Of a stretch of DNA of 64,000 bases, positions 7,381 to 20,100 are shown piece by piece (the first letter of the stretch is position 1; every line of letters begins with the position of its first letter). This stretch comes from CAZKAP01 sp964552195 (GTDB lineage Bacteria; Bacteroidota; Bacteroidia; Flavobacteriales; Flavobacteriaceae), in NCBI GenBank assembly GCA_964552195.1, contig CAZKFM010000001.1:1-64000 (forward strand). The letters run 5' to 3'. A program made the position numbers and the translations under genes. The notes under the pieces were generated by a model, which had not been told where the DNA came from, searched no databases, and saw nothing but the letters and a program-made list of their open reading frames with translations.

Positions 7381-9633
7381 ATGGAAAGTCAGCGTTCAAT
7401 TCGGTGGTGTTTTGGGCTTGCAATCTTTTGGATTGCAGCGGCAGGGATGGTTTATGGTCAGACTTTTAACAAGCCGGAGCCCGCAGATAACCCTAACCTC
7501 CCCGGAAATTCCGCCTGGACTGCAGCCTGTGCCTCCGCAGACTTCAACGAATACTTCGTCAACTTTACTTGGTCACCCCCCATCGTCGATCCCTCGAACG
7601 AATTCATACTCGAGCTTTCGGATGCCGATGGCGATTTCAGTGATCCAACGGAACTCGATAGGGTAGGGGACAAGAATGCGGAATTCGACTTCAACTTCAG
7701 CTTTACACTGCCCGAGACGGCCCAGGGCGACAACTTCCGCATGAGAGTGCGCAGTACAAACCCCGAAATGATCAGCCCGGAATCCGATCCATTTCCAATG
7801 TACTACATCGGGTACAAGGATCCCATACTGATCAGCGAGAACGGCAACGGCATGATTCCCCCGGCCGGTTCGCTGGCGTTCTGTTCCGGCAACTCCATTA
7901 TGCTCGCAACCCATTCGGTTCCTAATCCGGAAACGTACAAATACAATTGGTACCGCAATGGCCTACTGCTGGGCGAAAAGAGCAACTCCATCGACATTTC
8001 GGAAGAGGGAATCTATCAGGTCGAGATCGACTACGGCAGCAGTTGTTCCGGATCGGCCAATACGCTTTCGAATACCATCAGCATCTCCGAGACCTCTCCG
8101 GCGGGAATCAGCATCGACCCACCGAGCCAAACCGCACTCTGCCCCGGTGAGACCCTGGTATTGACCGCCAATCCAGACCGGGCAGACCTGGTGTACAGTT
8201 GGTACCGCGACGGTGTGGAGGTGTCGCCACCGCTGCTGGGCAACAGCACTTTCGAAGTCGATGCGACCGATGCCGACTTCCCCGGTGATTATACCGTTAC
8301 CGTATCCGGGAGCACGGTCTGTTCCGAGACCTCGGCTCCAATTACCCTGAGCCGGGCTGATGTGCCTACGGCCAGCATCACCTCAGCGACTACGGTTCTG
8401 TTGCCTGGCGGCAGCATCGTATTGCAGGCCAACACCTCTGCTGGCAATCCGGCATTTCAGTGGTATCTGAACGGAAGTCCGATAGCGGGGGCCACGAACG
8501 CTACCTACCTCGCAACAGAAGCCGGAACCTACAGTGTGGAAGTTTCCGACGCCGACATCCCCTGTCCGGATGCTTCGATCCGCAGTGCGGATTACGTGAT
8601 CCAGTCCCCTGCCTCCTACGAGGTTGAAGTCGGGGCCGATGCAGGTTATCTGCCCTGCGAATCGGCAACGGCAACCCTGTCGATCACCGCAGTCCTCGGA
8701 CTGGACGATCAAGGAAACGCTACGGACTTCACCAGTGAACTGTTGGGCTCCTTCAGCTGGCAATGGCACGACGACTCCGGCCCCATAACCGGAGAAACCG
8801 GTACGAGCCTGTCCCTGGGAGCGGGCGACAGCGGTACCTACCACGTGGAAGGAACATTTGGGCCGATCAGCGTAAGCTCGGCCGAGCAGGACATCCTGAT
8901 AAACAACGCTCCCAACGTGAATCTGAACAGTGCCCGTACCGCCCTCTGTGACGAGGACGACAGCATACGCATCGAACTGGACGACCCCCTGCCCGGAGAC
9001 AGCTACTCCTGGACTCTGGACGGGGCAGCTACCGGAGTGGCCACATCTGCCATAGTAGCGGACAGTCCCGGGGACTATGTACTGCGACGCACCCGGGATG
9101 GCTGCGTGTCCGTATCCCAGCCCGTCAGCATCAGCATGTTCGATCCGGAGGCCGTTACCCTGGATCAGGAGGAGGAGGTCTCCATACCCAGAGGAGAAAG
9201 CATAACGGTGACCGCTTCAGGTGGAGACAACTACCAGTGGAGGGACCCCGATGGCAATCCCATAGGTACGGATGCTTCGGCCACTTTAGATCAGGAGGGA
9301 ACCTACAGTGTCGAGGTCTCCTCGGGTAACTGTGTGGTTACCCTCACCATCACGGTGAGCCTGCGAGACACCTTCCCTATACCCAACGTGATCAGCCCAA
9401 ACGGAGACGGCATCAACGATCGCTGGGTGATTCCCAACAGCTATTCCTTCCGGTCCGATGTCGTTATCAGAATCTACGGGGAAGCCGGAAATCTCATATT
9501 CGAACAAGCCAACTATCAGAACGACTGGCCGTCTCAGGGAATTTTTAACCGGCAGTCTAACGAAATCGTCTACTACGTCATCGAATCGCCCGAGGAGGGC
9601 AAGGTCAAAGGAACCATAACCGTAATCCCCTGA
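7381..9633 (+). CDS. Secreted Ig-like repeat protein with T9SS type B sorting domain
   Basis: 750 residues from the ATG at 7381. An ATG at 7306 would add 25 residues but would place the signal peptide far inside. The first 26 residues form a Sec signal peptide ending VYGQ. The body is a series of about six Ig-like beta-sandwich modules with recurring ...YSWYRDG... and GTYSVEVS... strands (PKD/Ig fold of surface proteins). The last about 85 residues, from FPIPNVISPNGDGINDRWVI, form a gliding-motility C-terminal (CHU_C, type B) sorting domain for the type IX secretion system. The stop is one base before the next start, so it is surely co-transcribed with the PorP/SprF-like gene. The ligand is unknown; an adhesin or matrix protein is likely. 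Confidence 0.88.
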   Translation: MESQRSIRWCFGLAIFWIAAAGMVYGQTFNKPEPADNPNLPGNSAWTAACASADFNEYFVNFTWSPPIVDPSNEFILELSDADGDFSDPTELDRVGDKNAEFDFNFSFTLPETAQGDNFRMRVRSTNPEMISPESDPFPMYYIGYKDPILISENGNGMIPPAGSLAFCSGNSIMLATHSVPNPETYKYNWYRNGLLLGEKSNSIDISEEGIYQVEIDYGSSCSGSANTLSNTISISETSPAGISIDPPSQTALCPGETLVLTANPDRADLVYSWYRDGVEVSPPLLGNSTFEVDATDADFPGDYTVTVSGSTVCSETSAPITLSRADVPTASITSATTVLLPGGSIVLQANTSAGNPAFQWYLNGSPIAGATNATYLATEAGTYSVEVSDADIPCPDASIRSADYVIQSPASYEVEVGADAGYLPCESATATLSITAVLGLDDQGNATDFTSELLGSFSWQWHDDSGPITGETGTSLSLGAGDSGTYHVEGTFGPISVSSAEQDILINNAPNVNLNSARTALCDEDDSIRIELDDPLPGDSYSWTLDGAATGVATSAIVADSPGDYVLRRTRDGCVSVSQPVSISMFDPEAVTLDQEEEVSIPRGESITVTASGGDNYQWRDPDGNPIGTDASATLDQEGTYSVEVSSGNCVVTLTITVSLRDTFPIPNVISPNGDGINDRWVIPNSYSFRSDVVIRIYGEAGNLIFEQANYQNDWPSQGIFNRQSNEIVYYVIESPEEGKVKGTITVIP

Positions 9634-9634
9634 T

Positions 9635-11083
9635 ATGAAGTATTTCTACTCCGCCTTCATATCGATGCTATGCTTAGCGCTTCCCGCACTCGCGCAGGAA
9701 CGACAGGGGGGACTATCGACCGAACTGAGCCCTATCTATACCCAGCTCAAGTACCACCGGTATTTGTGGAATCCGGCCTTGACGATAGGGGAGAAGGAGG
9801 ACACCTATGTAGGTTTGTACCACCGCAATAGTGCTCCGGCCGTCAAAGACAATCTGGAACGCTACTTCCTCGGTTACAATGCTCAGCTGGGCGAACGTGC
9901 CGCTGTAGGACTGGCCCTGGTCCATGATCGGGCGGGGATCATCGACCTGAACAGCGCCCTGATTTCCTTCGGTTACGAGGTGTGGCTCAGCCCCAAGGCC
10001 CGCATGGCATTCGGCCTTCAGGCCCTGTACCGCAGATCCCGTATCTCCGAAGGCCGTGTAGTCGCTACCATTCCCAACGATCCCTCACTTAATCAGGAAC
10101 CCTCAGGACTATTGGCACTGAACCCCGGGCTGTCCCTGACCATCAGAAATACACAGTTCTCTTTCTCGACTACGGATGCGGCTTCCTACGTGTCCATAGG
10201 TGGTGCGAGTGAGCTGTTTAATTCCCTGGGCTCCTATAATGCCCAGGTGTCTCAGCACTTCCCCCTCCAAGACCGCAGAAACTCATCACTGCGGATAGAG
10301 GCCTACCTGCAGCAGCGGGAGTTTGCCCCTTCGTCCAAAGGATTGAACGGCCTGTACGAAATTCCGGGATTGGGCTGGCTTCAGGCTGGCTATGATGACC
10401 CCTTCGGCTTCCACGGCGGGCTGGGCCTGAAAATGAGCCCTTCCCTAGATCTGAACTACACCTTCGAGAGCGGGGCTGGAGAACTGGCTAACATCACCGC
10501 GACTCACGGCCTGGGCATCACCTATCGCACCGAGGCGAGATTCAGCCGCAGACAGGCCCCCTCCCCACGGGCTAAACGAGAGAAGAAGCCCCGGGTAAAG
10601 AAACCTAAAGTGAAGAAGTCGGAGCTAAAGACCGACAATGGCGAAGTGGACCGACTCCGGGAAGAACTCAAAGAAGCGAAGAACACCATTGCCCTGCAGC
10701 GGGGCGAATTGGATTCCATGGCCACGGAACTGGCCAAACTCAAACGGGAACTCAACATCCTAAAGAACCAACGGGCACCGAGCAGCGATGCGGCTGGTCT
10801 CGGAGACAATAGCGAGCTGACCACCCTGAATGCCAGTGAGGTCGAAGCCGGCTACTACCTGGTGCTCAACACCTATAACACCCTATCAGAAACTAAAAAA
10901 GCAGTGCGTCTGTACACCCGCATGGGTGTGGAGACTCAGTGGTTCATCGACAAGCAAACAAACACCTACTACCTCTTCTGGAAACGGTTTGCCAACCGGG
11001 AATCGGCCGAGGAAACGCTCCGGATCATTACCGAGAGTGACTATCGGGACGAAGCCTGGATCGTACGGATCGTATCGGATTAA
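9635..11083 (+). CDS. PorP/SprF-family outer-membrane protein fused to coiled coil and SPOR-like domain
   Basis: 482 residues. The signal peptide is residues 1-20 (ends ALAQ). Residues 25-305 have the alternating pattern of a PorP/SprF beta-barrel, with the family hallmark of Asn-Pro-Ala (WNPALTIGE) near the N-terminus. A strongly basic Lys/Pro-rich linker follows (about 305-330), then a heptad coiled coil (about 338-380). The last 80 residues (403-482, from GYYLVLNTYNT) look like a SPOR domain: a YxVxxxxxx start, a central helix, YYLFWKRFANRESAEETL, and a final IVRI strand. SprF-type proteins help export and anchor T9SS type B cargo. The added tail could tie the barrel to peptidoglycan. It is one base downstream of its presumed cargo gene. 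Typical family members lack this tail and are about 300 residues. Confidence 0.85.
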   Translation: MKYFYSAFISMLCLALPALAQERQGGLSTELSPIYTQLKYHRYLWNPALTIGEKEDTYVGLYHRNSAPAVKDNLERYFLGYNAQLGERAAVGLALVHDRAGIIDLNSALISFGYEVWLSPKARMAFGLQALYRRSRISEGRVVATIPNDPSLNQEPSGLLALNPGLSLTIRNTQFSFSTTDAASYVSIGGASELFNSLGSYNAQVSQHFPLQDRRNSSLRIEAYLQQREFAPSSKGLNGLYEIPGLGWLQAGYDDPFGFHGGLGLKMSPSLDLNYTFESGAGELANITATHGLGITYRTEARFSRRQAPSPRAKREKKPRVKKPKVKKSELKTDNGEVDRLREELKEAKNTIALQRGELDSMATELAKLKRELNILKNQRAPSSDAAGLGDNSELTTLNASEVEAGYYLVLNTYNTLSETKKAVRLYTRMGVETQWFIDKQTNTYYLFWKRFANRESAEETLRIITESDYRDEAWIVRIVSD

Positions 11084-11110
11084 ACAAGGAATAACTAACG
11101 CATAGCTGAG

Positions 11111-14100
11111 ATGAAGTTAACATGGAAGAACATCCTAACCGCGGTCGTCATTTGGGGTATGGGGCATGTGGTATGGAGTCAGGTAGAGGTGCCCTTCGCC
11201 CCTCGCTTATCGAGTTCCTACATCAACATTAAAGGGGACTATGTGTTCCTTTCCAACAGCATCATTAACCGGGTTGATGGCAGCAACACGGCCAATGATC
11301 CGTACAACGGAAACAACAACAACAACAACTTTCACCGGGACTATATCGATATCGATAGCGATCCCACCACATTCAGCTCAAGCAGTTCCTCCCTGAATGT
11401 CCCCTTCTGTTCGCGCATCTATTGGGCGGGGCTCTACTGGTCGGGTAATTACCAGCAGGAAGTGCTCAACAACAGCGCCATTCCCAGCCTCCCCGCCAAC
11501 GACACCAACCGCTACGACGTCTCTCAGATCAAGTTTCAGGTGCCGGGAGGCGCCTATCAGGACATTACCGCGGACCAGGTGATCTACGATAACGTCTCCT
11601 TTAAGGACAGCCCCTATGTCTGTTTCAAAGATGTGACCGCCGATCTGCAGGCCCTGGCTGATCCCAACGGGGACTACTATGTCGCCAACGTACGCGCTAC
11701 CCGCGGGCGCAGTGTGGGCGGAGCCGGAGGCTGGACTCTGGTTGTGGTGTACGAAAATCCTACCCTTTCAGGTAAATTCATTTCCGTTTTCGATGGGTAT
11801 GCGGGCGTGAGCGGCAGTTCTACCGCCAATATGGCGATTTCGGGCTTTAACTCCATTCCCGTTGGCCCCGTACGCGCGCGCATCGGAGCCAGTGCTGTGG
11901 AAGGTGACCGTGGCATATCCGGTGACCAGCTGCGCATCGAGACCCCCAGCAACCCGGGGTTTACGGCGCTCAGCGATCCCATGAACCCGGCCAACAACTT
12001 CTTCAATTCCAACATCACCTCGGACGGGGCAGATGTGACTACACGGAACATCTACGCGACCAACACCCTCGGCTACGATGCAGATGTGTTCGAAATCAGC
12101 AACCCACTGAACAGCATAATCGACAACGCCGAGACCGAAGCTACCCTGCAGCTGTACACCCAGGGAGATGGCTACGGTGCCTTTCTGGTGACCTTCGGCA
12201 TCGAAATCATCGAACCCAACATCGTACTGGAGAAACGCGTGGAAAACCTTGCGGGCACCGACATCACCGGGGCCGGGGTCCACCTGGGCCAGAGCCTGGA
12301 TTATGTGCTGAGCTTCCAGAATACCGGAAACGACGATGCCACCAACTACACCATACGCGACATACTGCCCGTGAACGTAACCCTGGACGAGGGCAACCTG
12401 GTCCTGCCACCAGGAGTGACATACACCTACGATGCCGTGACCCGTGAAATCGTCTTCGCCATACCTGACAATCTGGTCGAAGTAGGGGACCCTGCCTCCA
12501 GCATCCGCATCCGGGCCGGGGTGGCGTCCAACTGCTACGATTTCGTCAATGCCTGCGACAACCAGATCCAGAACCTCGCCTATTCGACCTATCAGGGAGT
12601 GATTAACGACAATCAGATTTCGGACGACCCGAGTGTTTCCGACTTCGATGCCTGCGGATTTACCACACCCGGAGCCACCAACTTCCTGCTGGACGATCTC
12701 TCCGACTGCGACTATATCCGCACGGTACTCCTCTGCGGCGAAGACCTGGTCCTCGACGCGGGTAACGATTTCGATTCCTACACCTGGGTGCTGGACAGCA
12801 ATGGAAACAATCAGATCGACCCGTCGGATCCCATGCTCAACGACGGGGACCCCGATGGAGACCCCAGCACCCTGATCGTCGATGCCCCCGGCACCTACAT
12901 CGTTAACAAGACCATTCCGCTGCCCTGCATTAATTCCGAGGAAATTATAATTGTGGAGCTATTCGGAACCACCCAGGCCAATCCGATCACAGCCCTGATT
13001 CAGGACCCCGGGAACACGGTGGACGGGGAAGTCCTGATATGCCCCAACGACGGGGAAGGGCTGCCCCAGATCTTCCTCTGCGGGCTCAACGACAGCGAAC
13101 TCATACAACTGAACATTCCGGATGCAGACACCATCATCTGGGAACGCCTGGATGAGGGCAGCTGCACCGACGCCGCCGTGGGTTGCGCCAACCGAAACAA
13201 CACCTGTAACTGGATCGAAGTGGAACAGGGAATCGATTATCTGGCCGACACCAGTGGGGAATACCGGGTGATCATCAACTACCAGAACGGTTGTTTTAGC
13301 CGCTTCTACTTTAACGTCTTCAAGAATCCCCTGGATCCGCAGTATGTATCGGAAAACGTGATATGCGCCAGCCCGGGGAACATTACCGTGACCAATATGC
13401 CCCTGGATTACGAGTACTCGCTGATCGATTCAGACACGGGTAACACCCTGGTCGGATATCAGTCCTCGCCTTCTTTCAGCATTGCCTCTGCCGGGGTGTA
13501 CCGTGTGGACATGAGGCAGCAGGGAGTGGCTACGGGCTGCGTATTCTCTCTGGACAATATCGGCATCCTTCGGCAGGACATGACCCTGGACGTCACCGTA
13601 CAGGATTCAGACTGCAACGGACTGGGCTCCATAGCCGTTTCTGCCCTGGGAGTTGCCCCTTCTTACGAGTATTTCCTCTTGCAGGGCGGCACTCAAATCG
13701 ATAACTCGGGCATAACGGCCGATAACAACTACACCTTTCCCGGGCTTGCCCCAGGCACTTACGAAATTAGGGTGGAAACCACGGACGGCTGTCTGGAATC
13801 GGGCACCTATACGGTGGTCGATCGCACCGACCTGGCAGTCAGCGCCCTGACCGTGAAAAACATCGATTGTACGGATGCCGAGGTCGAGCTTACGCCCAGC
13901 GGCGGCCAGCCCGTTCCGGGTTATACCTACGCGATATGGAGTTTTAATGGCACCCCGCTTTATCCCACCATAAATGATATTCCAGGGGGTAGTTTCCAGT
14001 CCGATGCGCTATTCACCTTCGACGAAACCCAGACCGGAGATTACGTCTTCGTGGTGGTGGACGGGAACAACTGCCACGCCTTCTCCAATCCGGTAACCGT

Positions 14101-17100
14101 GTCCGAGGTACCCGATGTCACCTACACAACCAGCATCACCAATGAAAGCTGCTTCGGTTTTTCAGACGGTACTTACGAAATCTCCGTCATAGACAGCCAG
14201 GGATACAGCCTTTCCTACACCCTCACTTATCCGGATAACAGCACAGCCACCAATGCCTCGGGCACCTTTACGGGCCTGCCCAGCGGCGGCTATGTGCTGA
14301 CCGTTACTCAGACCATGGGAGGAGTGAGCTGTGACTTTATCGAAACCTTCTCCATAGGAGGCGCCTCCGCTCCGCTGAGTGCAGGCATCGCCATTACCCA
14401 GGAACTGAGTTGTACCCAGGACGCCATCATCGAAGCTACTTCCGTAACAGGAGGCACCCCCCCGTACGAATTCAGCCTGGACGGGGTGAATTTCGTTTCC
14501 GGCTTCGGCAGCACGGTATTCGGAAACCTGGGGGCCGGAACCTACCAGATTACCGTCAGGGACGCTAATATGTGTACGTTTACTACCGGAGATGTCACCA
14601 TTGACCCACTTACACCTCCGGACGATCTGAGCTTCAGCCAGACGGCCATGACCTGTCCGTCCCTCACCACCGATCTCACGGCCACCGTAAGCCAGGGAGT
14701 GGCGCCCTACTCCTTCGAACTCATCTCTCCTACAGCGGCCTCCCCGGACCATACCACCGCGGACTCCGCTACTTACGACGGACTCGCCCCGGGCACGTAT
14801 ACCGTCAGGGTTACCGATGCGCTGGGATGTGTGTACGAGGAAAACTATACCGTGCCAGACATTCCAAGGGTTCAGGCTGATGCCATGGTGGAATCGCATA
14901 TCTCGTGTGTGGGAGACAACGACGGAAGCATGCGTATCGATTTCAGTAATTTCGACTCTTCCTATGCCTATACGGTTACGGGGCCATCGCTAAACATCAG
15001 CCAGACCGGTCAGACGGCGGCCTCTGTTACCCTAAACAACCTGTTCGCAGGATCCTACACCATTACAGTTACCGACGAGACTACCCTCTGTACGGATACA
15101 GACACAGCCTCGGTGCTGGCGCCCGTATTCCCTCTGGCTTCAACCATCGACGTCGCCCAGCCTACCTGTTCGGTCGATGGACGAATAGAAATGAGTGGCA
15201 GCGGAGGCTGGGGATCGTACAGTTACGAACTGGAAACGCCTTCCGGAACCGTACTTACCAACCCGGGCGGACTATTCCCCGGTCTCACGGAAATCGGGGA
15301 CTACCAGGCCTCGGTTATCGATGCCAATGGCTGCCGGGAAACCGCCACAATTACCCTGGTCGTAGTTACCGGGCCAACGCTCAGCCTTACACCCAATACG
15401 GCCTGTCTGGGACCGGCCGGCACCTTCGACCTTACCGCCAGCGTGACATCGGGTGGGGTAGGGCCTTTCGAATACAGAATCAATGGAGGCGCATACCAGG
15501 CGGCCGACACCTTCTCCGGCCTGAGCGCCGGGACCTACACGGTGGAAGTACGGGACGACAACCTCTGCGTGGACTCCGTCATTTTCACCATGAATCCTGA
15601 GCTCAGCCTGTCCGTCAGTACGGGCAATCTCACCGCCTGTGGAGGGGACGCCACGGTAAGCCTATCGGCTAACGGAGGTGATGGCAGCTATGTCTACGCA
15701 CTCCTTACCCAGGGCTCGACGCCAAATCCGGGTGACTTCGGGGCCTCATTCACCTTTAGTGTGAGTGCCGCAGGCAATTATACCGCCTGGGTGCGGGATC
15801 TGTCCGGTGGAACGGGTTACTGCGAGACTGCTGCAGACCTGGTCGTCGGGACGGATGCCCCGCTTAACCTGAGTCTGAGCCCTTCGGATGTAAATTGCAA
15901 CGGACTGAACAGCGGTTCCATCATGGCCAGTGCTTCAGGAGGGACGGCGCCTTACGAATACCGCATAGGAGCGGGTGCATTTAGCAGCAACCCGAACTTT
16001 ACCGGACTGGGTGCCGGAAACTACCAGATTACCGTGAGGGATGCCAACGGCTGTACGGCCCAGCAGACCGCCATTGTACAGGAAAATGACGAACTGCTGG
16101 CTTCTGTGTCAGTTACCGCCATTGCAGCCTGCGACCCTTCCGATTTGGCCGAGGTTCGGGTGACCAACGTACTCGGTGGCCTAGCCCCGTTCGAGTATAG
16201 CTTCGACGGCGGACTCAACTACGGAAGCGCAGCAGCCGCCCATTTGCCCCCAGGAAGCTATCAGGTCAGGGTGCGCGATGCCAATAATTGCGAATACAGC
16301 GATACCGTAACGGTGACGGCTTCACCAGCCGATCCGGTGCTAACCACGGCTATCGACTACGAGTGCGATGGCGAAGGAACCGTAAGTGTAACCGGTCAGG
16401 ATCCCTCATTCGACTACGTCTATAGCCTGAACGGAGTACCCAACACTCCGGCTAACGATCCCGTGTTTGTCAACGTCGCCCCCGGCAACCATCAGATCGA
16501 GGTGGAATACCAGCAGAATACACCCCTTCCTCCGAGCCAGCTCTTCAGCGAAGACTTCGGACAGGGAGGCAATACCCCGATCAGTGAGATCGATCCGGTG
16601 TACTGTTACGAGCCCCAGGACGGATCCGCCAGTCTCTGCGGCTTCGGAACGGATACGCACATACAGGACGGTGAATACTCAGTGACCAACCTCATTGTAA
16701 ACCCCTACGGTGCCTGGGTGAGCCCCAACGACCATACTGGCCTGCCTGGGGGTCGCTTCCTCGCCATTAACGTGGGAGGCGTAGCAGGAGTCAATGGCAT
16801 CATGTACCGGAAAGAAGACGTGGAGGTCATACCGAACGAAGACATCGTCATTTCCCTCTGGGCGTTTAACCTGGTCCGATCCACCGCTTCCAACGGAGAC
16901 CCCTCCATAGTGATGGAGCTGGTAGACCCATCAGGTACGGTGATCGCGAGCACGGCCACCGGTAATGTCCCCAAGAACACCGGGCCCGACGACTGGCATA
17001 ACTACACCGTTTCACTGAACCCCGGTGCCAACAGCACCCTGGACATCGTGATACGGACAACAGCGGCATTTACCAGCGGAAACGACATCGCCATAGACGA

Positions 17101-20100
17101 TCTGCAGGCCTATCAACAACCCGTGATTTGCTCCGAAACCCTGACCCTGCCCTTTACTGTGGATGCGGGAAATGCCCTGAGTGGCTCCGTCACCGCCAGC
17201 TCTCAGGTAAGTTGTTTCTCAGGTTCAGACGGGTCCGTTACCTTCGAAGTGCGCCATTTCGATCCCACCGACGGTTTTGTCTACTCGGTAAATGGAGGCG
17301 CATTCAGCGGCGTGCAGACCAGCAGTCCGATTACGGTTGGAGGCCTGTCCGCAGGAAATACGACCATAGTGGTGCGGGACGCCCTGGACGCGAGTTGTGA
17401 GTTTACCCTCAACGAAGTCCTTACAGAACCGGCAGCCCTGTTGGCCGGGGCCTCCCTGTTCGAGGCGGCCACCTGCAGCAACGGCGGAGGCAGCATAGAG
17501 GGTTCTGCCACGGGCGGAACCGGCCCCTACGAATTCCAGCTCGAAGATGGGGTTGGAGCTGTTTTACGACCCTACCAGTCTTCCGCTCTCTTCAGCGGCC
17601 TCATGCCCGGGGATTACATCGTACGGGTAAGCGATGCGAATGGCTGTGAAGACCCCATAGACACTGTACTGACCATGCCGCCGGTGGAGTCCGTTACCTT
17701 CACCGCCAGCCCCACGGTTTGCTACGACGGCTCCAACAATGCCGAAATAGTGGTCACCGTCATCAACGGCAATGGCAGTTATCAATTCCAGCTCAACGGA
17801 GGCAACTGGGTCAGTCCAACTCCAGCCGGGGCACTCAGCCATACCTTTAGCGGGCTCGTTCCGGGCACCTATTCCGTCAATGTGCGGGATGGTTTCGGCT
17901 GTATCGGAACAGCCGTGAACACGGTGATTAACCCACAGCTCACCGCCGTGGTTACCACAGACGATATCAGCGCCTGCGCGGATGGAAACATAGACATAGC
18001 GGCGACGGGAGGCGATGGCTCATACGTGTATGCCATAGTGCCTCAAGGCGCAGGTCCTTCCGCTTCCTTCGGTCTGGCCTCATCCCTGTCCATTCCTTCG
18101 GGCAGCGACGGCGACTACGACATCTACGTCAGGGATCAGAACGGGGCCCCGGGCTACTGCGAGTATACACGGACGGTAACGGTGAACCCGGAAATTCCGC
18201 TGTCGATCGCGGCGGTTCCAACAGACCCACAATGCTACGGCAGTTTCGGTTCCCTGGAGGTTCAGCTCAACAGTGGCCGGGCGCCCTTTACCCTGGAACT
18301 GGTCGACCTGAACGGCGGTCCGTATAATTATACGGTGCCGAACCTGTTCAACAACATCACCTTCTACAATGTGCTCGCGGGTGACTATAGGGTGATCGTG
18401 ACCGATGCGGACGGCTGTTCCGACACCATAGACCCGGTAACCATAACCGACCCGGTCGAACTGACCGCGACGGTTACGGGCATGACGCCGGACTGTCTGA
18501 GCGGTGGAGAGCTCCATTTCAGCGCATACCCCACTACCATAGGCACGGTGGAGTTCAGTGACGACGGAGGAATAAACTGGCACCCTACTGACGTGCTCAC
18601 CGGATACATACCCGGAGAAACGGTTACCCCTTCCATTCGCACCGTAGATGGAGGTGGAAACACCCTCTGCCAGACCGACTATCCGCCCATGGTGATTCCC
18701 TATCCCCTGGACGACCTCAACCTGGATGCCTCGGTGATCAACGTTACCTGTTTCGGCATGGACGTGATCGTCGAAGGGAGCAATGGTAGCCTTCCATACG
18801 AATACACCTATACGGACGATCCGGCAAATTTCGACCCGGTGACTCCAGCGAATCCCTGGATAACCCCAACGCCGGGGCCGGACCACACCTTCCTGGGGCT
18901 GATACCGGGCCGGACCTACACCTTCTACGTCCGGGACGCCTCGGGCTGTGTGCGTCAGAACATCATCGACATCAACACCCTGTACACCCCGCCACTGGAG
19001 GTAGAGGGAACCGGAACCCCGACCTGCGACGGCCTGAGTACGGGAACCATCGAATTCACGGTCACGGACAACCTGGCTCCTGCCGGTTCCGAAATCAGCT
19101 GGAGGCTGTACGACATCAGTTCGGGCAGTCCTATTGAGATCGTACTCCCCAACAGTGGGCTGCAGCTGCCCTTCAGCAGTCCTCAGACGTTAACCTTTAC
19201 CGGGTTGCCCGCCGGCAATTATTACCTGGACGTTCAGGAATTCGACGGGGGCCCTCCGATCTGCAGCAGCGCTAGTGAAAACATCCAGCTGATCGAGCTG
19301 AATCCCCTGAACGGTACCCTGAACGCGATCGATCCGATTCGTTGCAATGCTCCCGGAAGAATCCTCGTTGAAAATATCAGCGGGGGAGGGGGTACGTACA
19401 GTTTCATCGTTACCGATCCCCTGGGAGGCAGCTTTACCACTTCGGGTAATCCTATCGAGATTCCGCCAGGTTCTCCTGCTGGAATGTACAGTGTAGACAT
19501 ACAGGATCAGTACGGCTGCGCCGTTCCCCTCGGAAACGTCACCGTTGACCTCACCCCTGATCCCACCATAGATTCCATAGATATAGCTCAATGTTCCATA
19601 CCGGGCAGCATTCAGATTAATGCCAGCAGCACCATAGGGGCTTCCCTGCGATATTCGATAGATGGCGGAGCCAATTACGCCGACAATGGCGGTTCATTCA
19701 CGGGGCTGGCTCCCGGGACCTACAACCTGAGCGTCATCGATGAGAACGGCTGTACCGATGTGGCTACTGCCACCATATACGAGCCGGCAAACCTGGCCCT
19801 GAACTTGACCAAGAATCTGGACTGCACCGCATCTCCAGAGGCCCTGTTCGACATTTCCGTAATCGACGGTTCCGGAAGCTACGATTACCAGGTGGAAGAC
19901 GGGTCAGGGATTGTCCAGGCCCGTACTCCTATGGGTGGTTCGGTGGTTAGCTTTACCGCAGCGACGGCCGACACCTATACCGTGACCATCTGGGACACGG
20001 GCACCAGTCCGAATTGTACGCGCGTTCTCAGCATAGTCGTACCGCCTGCCGTGCAGCCAGTATTCAGTGCTTCAGCCGAGGATCCATCCTGCCAGGGTGC

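Noticed and set aside
18080..18886. 268-codon minus-strand open frame inside the giant adhesin
   Set aside because: It is a shadow of the repeat array; its Gly/Val/Arg/His composition is the complement of the SprB codons.
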